NCBI GenBank assembly: GCA_009843505.1
Contig: VYDI01000034.1
Coordinates: forward strand, 1 to 64,000
Length of the DNA stretch: 64,000 nucleotides
DNA from: Holophagales bacterium
GTDB lineage: Bacteria > Acidobacteriota > Thermoanaerobaculia > Multivoradales > Multivoraceae
Reading direction: 5' to 3'
How positions within the stretch are numbered: position 1 is the stretch's first letter; each line of letters begins with the position of its first letter. A model generated the notes under the pieces. The model was not told the DNA's origin. It saw nothing but the letters and a program-made list of their open reading frames with translations, and made no database searches. Shown one piece after another: positions 37,128 to 45,546 of the stretch. The translations under genes and the position numbers were made by a program.

Positions 37128-40100
37128 CTACGGTCGACAGCCGTCCGAGAAGGCCGTAACGTCCGAGATCGCTGCAGCCGGGCTGCCCGGCTCGTTTCGG
37201 TACTCCTTCGACGCGCCGGTCAACGTGTCCGTCACCCGGATCGCGTAGCCCAGGTCCGTCGTCGACCCGCCGTACACCCATACGTGGCCGTTCGCGGCGC
37301 AACCGTCGAGCACCTTGATCAGCACCTCCCAGTTGTTCGCGTCGAAGAACGCGAACAACCCCGAGTCGTTCGTCCCCGCATGGACCACTCGGCCTGAGCC
37401 GCTTTGGCCATCGCCGCCGCGCCACTCCACAGCCACCGCGTAGCGCGAGTCCCGGAGGCAGAGCGTCTCGGCGGCCGCTACGCAGGTCCCCTTCGGTTCA
37501 GCCGCCTCGACCAGGAACGTCCGCCGCGCCGTCGACGGAGAGGTACCGTCGCTCACCTCCAGCTCCACTTCGTAGAAGCCCGGAGACGACCAGGCGTGGA
37601 TCGGAGCGGCGGACCGGGAAGTATTGCCGTCGCCGAACTCCCAGCGGCGGATGCGCACGGCGCCGGCGCTCGTGTCCGTGAAGCGCACGGCTTCGCCGGT
37701 GAGCGCGCGGCAGAGGTCCCCGGCGCAGGTAGCGCCTTCCACGCCGAACGCCGCGGTCGGCGGTCGAGAGGGAGGGGGAGGAGGCTGCGGGTCCGGCTCC
37801 GGCTCGGGGAGCGGAGGTGCACCGCCGCCGCCGCCGCCGCCACCACCACCGCCACTGCCACTGCCACTGCCACCGCAGTCGACCGTAGCGCCGTCGTCGT
37901 CGACGATCCTGATGGTGACGGGATCCAGGATCACCTCCTGCGATTCAGACACGACCTTCAACGTGACCGACTCGCAATCGTCGTCTTCGTCGTCGTCCAC
38001 GGCCAAGAACCGGAAGCGCTGCCACCTGAACTGTTCGCCCGGCTGCCACACGATGGTACTGGGAAGAAAGAAGTAGTCAGTCTGGTCGGCTCCGCCCTGA
38101 TTCGTCGGCTCCACGCGAACCCTCACTTCGCGCTCCGGGTGCCGATCGAGGTAAAGGTACATCTGAATGGTCTCTCGCTCCCACACGATGAAGTTGGTGG
38201 GAGATTGCCAGCGCCCGACGAATGGCGGGAAGTCGTCGTCCTCGATCGTACCGACCGCCTGAAGCGTTGAACCATCGCCGGCCAATGTCGCCTTGACGGG
38301 ATTCCGCAGCGTCAGCAGGAAGGTCTCCTCTCCCTCATTGAGTCGCTCGTCGTCCACGACGGAGACCACGATCCGCCCCGTAGTCGTTCCAGCCGCGAAC
38401 GTCAGCGTCCCGCTTGCCGCGGTGTAGTCGGAGCCAGCCCTGGCCGTATCGTCCGACGTCGCGTAGTCCACCGTCACCTGCTCGGTGGTCGAGAAGGCCA
38501 ACGCCACGTCGAAGGTCAGCGGCCCTCCGTTCTCAGGCCCCCGCGCCGCGTCGATCGACACGACTGGCGGCCCCTCGTCGTCGAGCACCTTCACGCTCAC
38601 CGATGCGGCGGTGACCGAACCGTAGTCGGCGCCGCTCACGGCGTGGCCGATCGTGACCGACTCGGACGCCATGTCGTCGTCCTCCACTCCAGTCACGGTC
38701 ACCGTCTGGGCTGTCTCCCAGTCCGTCGCCTCGAAGGTCAGCGACGACGGGGACACCGTCACCTTGCCGCCCGACGCAACGGACGGCGCGATCGTCACCT
38801 GGCCCGTCGGTTCGGAATCGAGCACGACCGTGTACGTCGCCGTCGCCCCCTCGACGACGTTCAACTCCTCGGCCGACACGATAACGCCCCGGCGGTTCTT
38901 CACCCGCACGTGAACGCCCTGCCACACCACTCGGCGCAAGCCCTCTCTCTCACGCGCCCCCACGGCGAGCCGGCTACGGCCCCGGGCCACCGGACTCAGC
39001 GTGAGCATCGAGCCCGAAAGGCTGTGCTTGAACGTCGCGTACACGTGATCGCGCAATGTGTAGTCCAGGGCGTCGCCCTCTGGATCGGTGAACCACGAGG
39101 AGACGTCCACGACCTCGCTGCCGTCGCCGATCCGGAGCTGGACTTCCGCGGGCGACCCGACCGCCTCCGGAGGATCGTTGAAGACGGTGACCGGGAAGCG
39201 GTGTCTCGCTTTCGTTCCCGACCCTGCCGTGTCGGTGGCCGTCACGTCGATCGTCACTGGCACGTGAATCGTCGGCGGGGAGACCTCCAACGCCTCCACC
39301 GTGAGCGTTGAGCCCGAAAGCGAAACCCTCGCCACGGACGCGTCCGTTGACGAAGCCGCGTATGTAAGGGCGTCGCCTTCACCGTCCGTGAACGCGCTCG
39401 CCAGCGCGATCTCGACCGTCCGGCGCTGCCTCACTTTCTGCGCGCCCAGCGTTCCCACCGTCTCCGGCGAACGGTTCGCGCCAGCGACTGCCCGGAACGT
39501 CTGTGTCACCGTTCGGCCCGAGTCGCCTTCAGCCTCCGTCGCGGTCACCATGATCGTCGAGACGCCCGTGGCCACCGGCGTGATGGAAACCGAGGATCCG
39601 GTAACCGCGACCGTCACCTTCGACTCGTCGGAAGAAGTCGCCGTGTAGGTCAGGGAGCCATCGTCAAAGAAAAACGGCGCAAGGTCGACCGTCAACACGT
39701 CGGGCGACTCGCCGTCTCCAGGCAGCTTCACCGCCTTGTCGTCGAGCGCCTGCAGGCTGCGGGGGGCCAGGTCCGCGTTCATGCCGTCGAGCCAGTTGTC
39801 CCCGGTGCCGATCGGATCCAGAACGTCATCGAGTGCTAACCGAGCCTTCGTCAGCGCTCCATACCAGTCCGCCTCGGCGTTGCCGCACTCGGAATCTCCT
39901 CCAGTGAGCGTTCCCACGATGCGCTTGTTGGCGTCGAACAGCGGCGAGCCCGACGATCCCTTCTCGTTGGCTCCGGACGCCCAGCCCCCAACCCGCCAGT
40001 GAGTGCCGCGATCGGTCGGATAGTGCTGCGACCAGGCCGTGCGCCTCAGAAGTTCGTTCTCGACGTTGATCGACTTGAAGTGGTTCTTCGGGTGGTGAAT

Positions 40101-41093
40101 ACCCACGGCCGACGCCGGGGTTTGGGAGCCCAGGTCCCAGCCCGCCAGGTACAGATCGTGCTCCGGTTCCAGCCGGTCGTCGAGTTCCAGGAGCGCGATG
40201 TCGGCTTGCCACTGTAGATAGCGAAACGTCGCGCCACTCTGGCTGTCGCCCAGCGTCGCCGTTCCCGATCCGCAGACAGGGCGCTGGTAGTTCCAGTACA
40301 CCACCACGCTCGCAGCGGTCCCCCCCGTGTTCGCGAAGCAGTGATACGCCGTCAGGAACAGCGGTCTGGCGTCTAGAGCCGTGTTGTTCAGGAGTGCGCC
40401 GCTGCAAGCGAGACTACCCTTCACCGAGTACAGGCCCACGCTTCGGATCTGATCGCGCCAGGCATCCCCACTACTGCACGCCACGTCGACGCTGCACGAA
40501 CCATGGCTTGGAGACCTCACGTCGGCCAGATCGCGAAACCCGCGGTTGACCGAGTCCAGCCGCAGGTCGAGTTCGCCGATCCGGTCAACCGGCACGGACA
40601 CTTCGATCACCGCGTCGCCACCGGACAGGACCTGAGTCCACAGCTCGCCGTGGGCCTCGTTGTCCGCCTCCGTGAACGGTCCGACGACCTCGTCCCCCAT
40701 CGGCGTATGGACCCGCAGTCGGCCGCCCGGCGGCATCCGGTAGCGATCGAAGCCCAGGTTGAGCGAGACCGCGCCGGGCGAGACGACGCGCAAACGCCAC
40801 ACCGCGGTCCGCCCGTCGCTGCTGGCTTCCCAGCGCCCGTGACTGATCGTGCTCACGTCCACGGCGAAGGGGTCGGCGAACGGCACGGGGCCTCCCCGGC
40901 CATCCACGCTTGCTGCGGCAACCGCCGCCACAACGTCGACCGGTGGCGTCTCCAGCACCAGTACCTCGCTAAGCGGCGCGAGACCGGGGATCGCCGGCGC
41001 CGGGTCTTCCGTGCCGGGCTGGGCAAGGACCGCCGCTGGCCAGACGCCCAGAACGGCAGCGATCACTCCGGCCGGAAAACGCGGCGCCATCAT
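37128..41093 (-). CDS. Large secreted lysyl-endopeptidase-like protease with cadherin/Calx-beta/PKD domains
   Basis: A 1321-residue exported protein. After a signal peptide ([20 protein letters not shown]) and a ~170-residue beta-rich prodomain, residues ~195-410 resemble Achromobacter lysyl endopeptidase. They include [15 protein letters not shown] with H251, [10 protein letters not shown] with D298 and [12 protein letters not shown] with S381, plus several Cys and VVVYWNYQ. Next come cadherin-like repeats (~430-700), two or three Calx-beta-like segments (GEETFLLTL), a Gly/Pro linker with a long Gly run, a PKD domain ([12 protein letters not shown]) and a C-terminal ~120-residue domain ([17 protein letters not shown]). 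The ATG at 41093 has AGGAG upstream. It converges on apbE with 6 bp between stops. Likely a surface or secreted protease. Confidence 0.85.
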   Translation of the reverse strand: MMAPRFPAGVIAAVLGVWPAAVLAQPGTEDPAPAIPGLAPLSEVLVLETPPVDVVAAVAAASVDGRGGPVPFADPFAVDVSTISHGRWEASSDGRTAVWRLRVVSPGAVSLNLGFDRYRMPPGGRLRVHTPMGDEVVGPFTEADNEAHGELWTQVLSGGDAVIEVSVPVDRIGELDLRLDSVNRGFRDLADVRSPSHGSCSVDVACSSGDAWRDQIRSVGLYSVKGSLACSGALLNNTALDARPLFLTAYHCFANTGGTAASVVVYWNYQRPVCGSGTATLGDSQSGATFRYLQWQADIALLELDDRLEPEHDLYLAGWDLGSQTPASAVGIHHPKNHFKSINVENELLRRTAWSQHYPTDRGTHWRVGGWASGANEKGSSGSPLFDANKRIVGTLTGGDSECGNAEADWYGALTKARLALDDVLDPIGTGDNWLDGMNADLAPRSLQALDDKAVKLPGDGESPDVLTVDLAPFFFDDGSLTYTATSSDESKVTVAVTGSSVSITPVATGVSTIMVTATEAEGDSGRTVTQTFRAVAGANRSPETVGTLGAQKVRQRRTVEIALASAFTDGEGDALTYAASSTDASVARVSLSGSTLTVEALEVSPPTIHVPVTIDVTATDTAGSGTKARHRFPVTVFNDPPEAVGSPAEVQLRIGDGSEVVDVSSWFTDPEGDALDYTLRDHVYATFKHSLSGSMLTLSPVARGRSRLAVGAREREGLRRVVWQGVHVRVKNRRGVIVSAEELNVVEGATATYTVVLDSEPTGQVTIAPSVASGGKVTVSPSSLTFEATDWETAQTVTVTGVEDDDMASESVTIGHAVSGADYGSVTAASVSVKVLDDEGPPVVSIDAARGPENGGPLTFDVALAFSTTEQVTVDYATSDDTARAGSDYTAASGTLTFAAGTTTGRIVVSVVDDERLNEGEETFLLTLRNPVKATLAGDGSTLQAVGTIEDDDFPPFVGRWQSPTNFIVWERETIQMYLYLDRHPEREVRVRVEPTNQGGADQTDYFFLPSTIVWQPGEQFRWQRFRFLAVDDDEDDDCESVTLKVVSESQEVILDPVTIRIVDDDGATVDCGGSGSGSGGGGGGGGGGGAPPLPEPEPDPQPPPPPSRPPTAAFGVEGATCAGDLCRALTGEAVRFTDTSAGAVRIRRWEFGDGNTSRSAAPIHAWSSPGFYEVELEVSDGTSPSTARRTFLVEAAEPKGTCVAAAETLCLRDSRYAVAVEWRGGDGQSGSGRVVHAGTNDSGLFAFFDANNWEVLIKVLDGCAANGHVWVYGGSTTDLGYAIRVTDTLTGASKEYRNEPGSPAAAISDVTAFSDGCRP

Positions 41094-41380
41094 TCCCGCG
41101 GCTCCTGGCCGGTCCGGTCTCCGAAGACGGCAGGCTCGACGCCCAAACCCGACAACCCGACAACCCGAACGATCGACCTCACATGCATCCTCGCCGGCAC
41201 CTCCTTGCGGGTTTGTTGCAGAAATGGAGAGGCCTGCGCAACTCCCATTTGAGAGATACAAGTGCCGGCCAGGAAGGACAAACTTTCCGTGAGAAAAGAG
41301 AAGTCCTCTCGAACCATCTTGTAGGTGAAGAGCAAGAAAGGTGGGAGGGCGGGGAAAACACGCGCATGCGATGTGGGCCG
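41094..41380. other. Leader region of the secreted protease; no gene seen
   Basis: This 287-bp stretch lies between the protease start and the apbE remnant. Open frames run through it on both strands, but none has a convincing start or family match. It contains a short TTGTCGGG direct repeat near 41150 and the element shared with the other secreted gene (41235-41257). The breakpoint of the duplicated block lies at its right edge. Confidence 0.5.
41235..41257 (-). promoter_or_regulatory. Upstream element shared by the two secreted-protein genes (copy 1)
   Basis: The core GCGCAACTCCCATTTGAGAG (plus strand) is matched at 45142-45164 by GCGCATCTCCCATTCAGGAG. It lies 142 bp before the protease start. 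The arms CTC...GAG can pair imperfectly here and perfectly in copy 2. It could be an operator, a 5'-UTR hairpin, or leftover homology from a duplicated promoter. Confidence 0.4.
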
Positions 41381-41812
41381 TGGCGCATCGCGATTGAACG
41401 GCCGCCTGCTCGAGCGCCCGAGTCCGGGCCATCCGCCCCGGCAGCCGCAACGGAGGACGCCACCCAGCCCGGCCTGCAGAAGGTCCTGCCCTTCACCGAC
41501 GGATCCCTGGCAACTTCCGGCGACTACCGGAACTACTGGGAACGCGACGGCCAGCGCTACTCCCACACGATCGACCCCCGCACCGGCCGCCCGGTTGAAC
41601 ACTCCCTCGCCTCGGCAAGCGTCTTTCACACAAGCTGCGCCGTCGCCGATGCCTACGCGACCGCCCTCATGGTGCTCGGCCCCGACGACGGTCTGCAGTG
41701 GGCCGACGAAAAGGGCGTGGCCGCTCTGCTGCTCGTGTACTGGGACGACGGCCTGGAGGAACGCACCACCGCCACGTTCCGGGAGTCGTTCGGAAGCGAG
41801 CGAAGACCTTAG
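41381..41812 (+). pseudogene. Truncated apbE copy (3' part only)
   Basis: The frame encodes only the last ~140 residues of ApbE, from [16 protein letters not shown] through [19 protein letters not shown] and the Mg2+-site [15 protein letters not shown] to the stop. The N-terminal two thirds, including GPTMGTYY and the AKGW motif, are missing, so it cannot bind FAD or work alone. An open frame extends back to 41183 but that part has no ApbE similarity. The first 197 bp are nearly identical to apbE at 36696; the remainder is diverged. Its stop abuts the stop of the convergent secreted-protein gene. It is most simply the end of a duplicated block. Confidence 0.88.
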
Positions 41813-44800
41813 CTACGGCCCGCAACCGCCCGGAAACGCCGTGACGTCGGTGATCGCATCGGCTGGCCTGCCCGGTTCGTTGCGGTACTCCTTCACCGCG
41901 CCGGTCGCCGTGTCGGTCACCCGGATCACGTAGCCCAGGTCCGTCGTCGCCGCCCCGAACACCCACACGTGGCCGTTCGCCGAACAGCCGTCCAGCAGCT
42001 TGATCAGCATCTCCCAGTTGTCCGCGTCGAAGAAGCGGAAGAGGGCTGACTCGTTCGTGCCGGCGTGGACGACGGCGGCGCCGCCGCCCGCGCCGTCCGC
42101 GTTGTTCCACTCCACCGTGACCGTGTAGCGCGAGTCGAGCAGGCAGCGCGTTCCCGCGCCGGCGACGCAGGTCCCGGCGGGCTCGGCCGCCTCGACCAGG
42201 AACGTCAGCGACGTGGTCGACTCGTCCGTCCCGTTCGCCACCGTGAGCGTAACCTCGTAGAAGCCCGGCGAAGCCCATGTGTGACTCCGCGGCCTCTGGA
42301 GCCGGGAGGTACTCCCGTCGCCGAAGTCCCAGCGCCACCTGGTCACGGTGCCGGTGCTCCCGTCGTCGAACGACACCGGAGCGCCGGCGCGGGCGCGGCA
42401 GAGACCGGCATCGCACCCGGCGTCCACCGTGATGGCGGCGCGAGGCGCCGATGGTGGCGGCGGAGGTTCCGGCTCTTCCGGCTCCTCAGGCGCCGGCGGG
42501 GGCGAACCGCCGCCGCCGGGAGGCGGTGGAGGCGGCCCCCCCCCCGGACCGCCCGGTCGCGTCGCGTCGTTGTCGTTCACCATCACGCTGGCGACGCCAT
42601 TGGTGGCATGCACGCCGTAGCCCGACCCCGACCCCACCGTAGCGGTCACCGACCCGCTCGCCTCCTCGTTGCCGTCGTCCACCGTGCGCACGGTGTAGGT
42701 CGCCGAGCCAGATGTTCCCACCGTCACCCTCTTCAAGCCCAGCTCGCCCGCCGCCACGAAGCCGCCGCCGGTCTCCGCGATCGTCAGGTTCACCGTGATC
42801 GGCGCAGCCGGGGCCGGCGAGGCGGTCACCGTGAAGCTGGCAGCCGCCCCTTCCGTCACCGCCCGACCGCCCGAGATACTCACCACAGGCGTGCTCGGGT
42901 CGGCCTCGTTCACCGCGACCCTGATGGATGTGGTGTCGGTATTGGGCACGGCGTCCGCGGAATCGGTGGCCCTGACCGTCACCTCGTAGGTGTTGTCCCG
43001 GCCGTCGTCCGTCGGGTTGTCCCTGTCCCGAGCCCCCATGCTCAGCACTCCGGAACTGCTGATCGAAAAGTCGTCGGCATCCCAGCCCTCCAAGGACCAG
43101 GTCACCGAGCCCTCGGCGTTTGCGGTTGTCGCCGTCTGAGAAAACGCCGCCCCTTCCGCGATGCTCACCGACGACAGCCCGAGCACGGTAAACCGGGTGG
43201 GCTCGGGCAAGGCGGTCGAGCCGTCCACCTTACGCGCTTCATCGTCGGGCAGCGCCGTGTGCGTGAGCGTCGCGTTGATATCGGAATCAACACTGAACAC
43301 GATGGCTCCACCGTTGAGATCCAGAGAATCGGCGGCGATGCCAACCCCGTCCGTGTCCGTGTCCGCAGCCTGCACCGTGTAGGAGAAAATCAGTACGTAG
43401 TCGAACGTGTATACATGATCGAATGCGGCCTGCCGGGTGTTAGCCCCAATCGTCAGAGCCAGTTGCGGGCTGCCGGTCACTCTGACGGGCACGGAAAAGT
43501 GGACCGAGGCGTAGAGCTTCTCACCCCGGGCATACGTGTCGCCGCTGAGCGGATTGCCAAACAAGGTGACCCTGCTCACGCTCGGAGCCGCTGCCACCAA
43601 GGACCCGTCCACCTTGCGGGTCGCGTCCGGCGTATTGCTCGCAGCAGAGCTCAGGACCGCCGCAACGGAGGCGTCGTCCCGGCGGACGATCTTGCCGCTG
43701 TTCAGTTCCATAGCGTCTTCCGGAATGGTAAGCCCGTCCGTGTCCTCGTCTCCTGCTTGCACCGTGTACTGGAACCATAGGGTTGTGAGATAGGTAGTCG
43801 TGTCAGCCCGCCGAAAGGTGGCGTACCGAGTCTCGCCGCCCACGTCGATCGCCAGCCGCGGCCTGCCGGATACGGCCACAAGCTGGTTCATAATCGTCTG
43901 AGCCCACATGTGTTGGCCTCGACGGTAGGTGTCGGTAACCGCGCCGTCATGCCTGGGTTGGCCTACGAGACGCGGGCCCCCACGCACCTTCGGCGGGGAG
44001 ATGATCGACCCATTCACTTTGTGCTCCGGGTTGGCGGGCCTTGCCGGCTGCGCCAAGATCACGGCGTTGACCGCCGGGTCGCCTTCAAAGGTGATACTCC
44101 CACCGTTGAGGTCGAGTGCGTTACGCGGGATGGCGATCCCGTCGGTGTCGAGGTCCGCGGCCTGCACCGTGTACACGAATGCAAGCGACTTGCCGAGGCT
44201 TAGCGTCACGAAGACCGCGTACCGCCTGACGCCGCCTATATCCAGGGCGAGCCGCGGACGGCCGGTCACCGTCACCTGGCCCGAGGCACCCATTGTCAAC
44301 ACGACCCGTTCGCCGCGGCCATAGGTGCTCATGCTCGTGGGCGAGGACAGGATACCCCCGTCGAGTCCCACGCTGCTGTTTGTAGACACCGTGACAGGGT
44401 ACGAGTCCGACCACACCCCCGTGCCCTCGGCGTTAGTCGCCTGCATCCGCACCTCATAGGATGCGCCGGTCGTCAGCCCGCTGATCGTGGTCTCCATGGG
44501 CATGGTGCCGGTAACGGGGTGGCTCGACCACTCGCCGGAGTCCCCAATCCGGAACTCGACATCGTAGTCGGTGATGGCCGGACCGGTATTGGTCGGCTCC
44601 GACCAGAACACGATCATGCTGGTCTGGGAGGCCGGCCGTGGGTTGATCGCGATCATCTTCTTCGGGGGCTCGTTCTCGTCCATGATCGTCACCGTGATCG
44701 CCGAGGTATCGGTTTGCGCCGGAGTGCTCGAATCGGTCGCCCTGACGGTGACGTTGTAGGTGTTGGTGCCGGCCGTGCTGCCGTCCAACGGGTCCTCGAA

Positions 44801-45070
44801 GTTGCGCGCCGTCATCGTCAGCGCGCCACCCGCGATTGAAAAGTCCCCGGCGTCCTCGCCCTCCAGCGCCCAGGTCACCGCTCCCACCGCGTTGGTCGCC
44901 ACCGCCGTCTGCGAGAACGGCATGTTCTCCGCGAGGCTCACCGACGACAGACCCGTTATCGACATCGTCTGCGCCTCAGCGGGCCGGACCGCAGCGTGGC
45001 ACAGGGCCAAGGGGAGCAGGAGCACCCCCCCCCAACGGAGTTGAGTCTTCCGAGCGCGGTCGTCCACCAT
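41813..45070 (-). CDS. Large secreted protein with cadherin-like, FN3, SwmB-like and PKD domains
   Basis: A 1085-residue exported protein. The signal peptide includes WGGVLLLPLALCHAAVRPAE. Domains in order: a cadherin-like repeat (ITGLSSVSLAENMPFSQT), an FN3 domain (ISGLTTGASYEVRMQATNAE), and three ~110-residue repeats with the pattern RPRLALDIGG, YTVQAADLDTDGI and NALDLNGGSI (SwmB/adhesin-like). A second cadherin-like repeat and a Calx-beta-like segment follow, then a Pro/Glu/Gly linker, a PKD domain (RWRWDFGDGSTSR) and a C-terminal domain about 70% identical to that of the 37128 gene. The start is ATG at 45070 or GTG at 45067 after GGAGGGG. Likely an adhesin or surface protein; no enzymatic domain seen. 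Confidence 0.82.
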   Translation of the reverse strand: MVDDRARKTQLRWGGVLLLPLALCHAAVRPAEAQTMSITGLSSVSLAENMPFSQTAVATNAVGAVTWALEGEDAGDFSIAGGALTMTARNFEDPLDGSTAGTNTYNVTVRATDSSTPAQTDTSAITVTIMDENEPPKKMIAINPRPASQTSMIVFWSEPTNTGPAITDYDVEFRIGDSGEWSSHPVTGTMPMETTISGLTTGASYEVRMQATNAEGTGVWSDSYPVTVSTNSSVGLDGGILSSPTSMSTYGRGERVVLTMGASGQVTVTGRPRLALDIGGVRRYAVFVTLSLGKSLAFVYTVQAADLDTDGIAIPRNALDLNGGSITFEGDPAVNAVILAQPARPANPEHKVNGSIISPPKVRGGPRLVGQPRHDGAVTDTYRRGQHMWAQTIMNQLVAVSGRPRLAIDVGGETRYATFRRADTTTYLTTLWFQYTVQAGDEDTDGLTIPEDAMELNSGKIVRRDDASVAAVLSSAASNTPDATRKVDGSLVAAAPSVSRVTLFGNPLSGDTYARGEKLYASVHFSVPVRVTGSPQLALTIGANTRQAAFDHVYTFDYVLIFSYTVQAADTDTDGVGIAADSLDLNGGAIVFSVDSDINATLTHTALPDDEARKVDGSTALPEPTRFTVLGLSSVSIAEGAAFSQTATTANAEGSVTWSLEGWDADDFSISSSGVLSMGARDRDNPTDDGRDNTYEVTVRATDSADAVPNTDTTSIRVAVNEADPSTPVVSISGGRAVTEGAAASFTVTASPAPAAPITVNLTIAETGGGFVAAGELGLKRVTVGTSGSATYTVRTVDDGNEEASGSVTATVGSGSGYGVHATNGVASVMVNDNDATRPGGPGGGPPPPPPGGGGSPPPAPEEPEEPEPPPPPSAPRAAITVDAGCDAGLCRARAGAPVSFDDGSTGTVTRWRWDFGDGSTSRLQRPRSHTWASPGFYEVTLTVANGTDESTTSLTFLVEAAEPAGTCVAGAGTRCLLDSRYTVTVEWNNADGAGGGAAVVHAGTNESALFRFFDADNWEMLIKLLDGCSANGHVWVFGAATTDLGYVIRVTDTATGAVKEYRNEPGRPADAITDVTAFPGGCGP
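42536..42545 (-). repeat. Homopolymer tract (G10 on coding strand) in the linker
   Basis: Ten C on the plus strand, reading as a Gly codon run in the linker before the PKD domain. Slippage here would remove the PKD and C-terminal domains. Confidence 0.85.
45025..45033 (-). repeat. Homopolymer tract (G9 on coding strand) in the signal peptide
   Basis: Nine C on the plus strand, encoding W-G-G-V in the signal peptide about 13 codons after the start. A change of one base would shift the frame before the mature protein. Confidence 0.85.
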
Positions 45071-45141
45071 TCCCCTCCATGGTCTGCTTGCATTCGCCTG
45101 GACATGCATCGACCAAGGCCTTGTATCCAATCCCGGAAGTC

Positions 45142-45164
45142 CGCGCATCTCCCATTCAGGAGAT
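45142..45164 (-). promoter_or_regulatory. Upstream element shared by the two secreted-protein genes (copy 2)
   Basis: The sequence contains ATCTCC and GGAGAT arms (6-bp stem) around a 6-nt loop and matches 41235-41257 at about 18 of 22 positions. It lies about 72 bp before the secreted-protein start, within the 293-bp divergent gap 45071-45363 to nqrM. I saw no gene in that gap. Confidence 0.4.
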
Positions 45165-45363
45165 GTGCACACCAAAGAAACGAAGGAGGCAACCAAGCTC
45201 CGGACTACGTTCCTCTGAGCACCACGGCGTGGAAGCTTGGGAGCTCCTCTTGCGTAGGAAGCCTCATACGCATATCCCGGTTTGGAGGTACGTGCCTGCA
45301 AGAGGATGTGACATTTGGCCTGGAGGTCGGGGAACTGGCTAGGGCTAGACTCGGCCGCGAGCC

Positions 45364-45546
45364 ATGGCGATCCTGTTTCTGACCATCACGGTGATAGCCG
45401 CTTCGGTGATTCTCATGTCCGTCGGCGTCCTTATCAGTGGCCGCTGTCTGCGTGGATCCTGCGGTGGTCCGGACGTGCTCGGCCCGGACGGGGAGCCCCT
45501 CAACTGCTCCAACTGTCCCCTGCGACGGGCGCGGGAGGAAACCTGA
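45364..45546 (+). CDS. nqrM: NqrM-like Na+-NQR maturation factor (DUF539)
   Basis: A 60-residue protein with one N-terminal membrane helix (AILFLTITVIAASVILMSVG) followed by a Cys-rich tail: C28, C33 in the diagnostic GSCGG, and C48-x2-C51. This architecture matches NqrM, which is needed to assemble the iron centre held by NqrD and NqrE cysteines. Normally nqrM follows the nqr/apbE cluster directly. Here about 8.2 kb with two secreted-protein genes and an apbE remnant intervene. Its stop overlaps the apparent CTG start of the kinase-mutase gene. Confidence 0.87.
   Translation: MAILFLTITVIAASVILMSVGVLISGRCLRGSCGGPDVLGPDGEPLNCSNCPLRRAREET

Noticed and set aside
37815..37880. Triplet-repeat phase variation in the Gly-rich linker of the protease gene
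   Set aside because: The repeat units are codons, so length changes stay in frame and would only alter linker length.
41094..41380. c-di-GMP (GEMM) riboswitch before the secreted protease
   Set aside because: The conserved GEMM core segments were not found on the minus strand; only short imperfect stems are present.
45315..45542. ATG start at 45315 for the kinase-mutase gene
   Set aside because: It would place ~76 low-similarity residues over nqrM in another frame; the conserved ATP-cone domain begins only after 45543.
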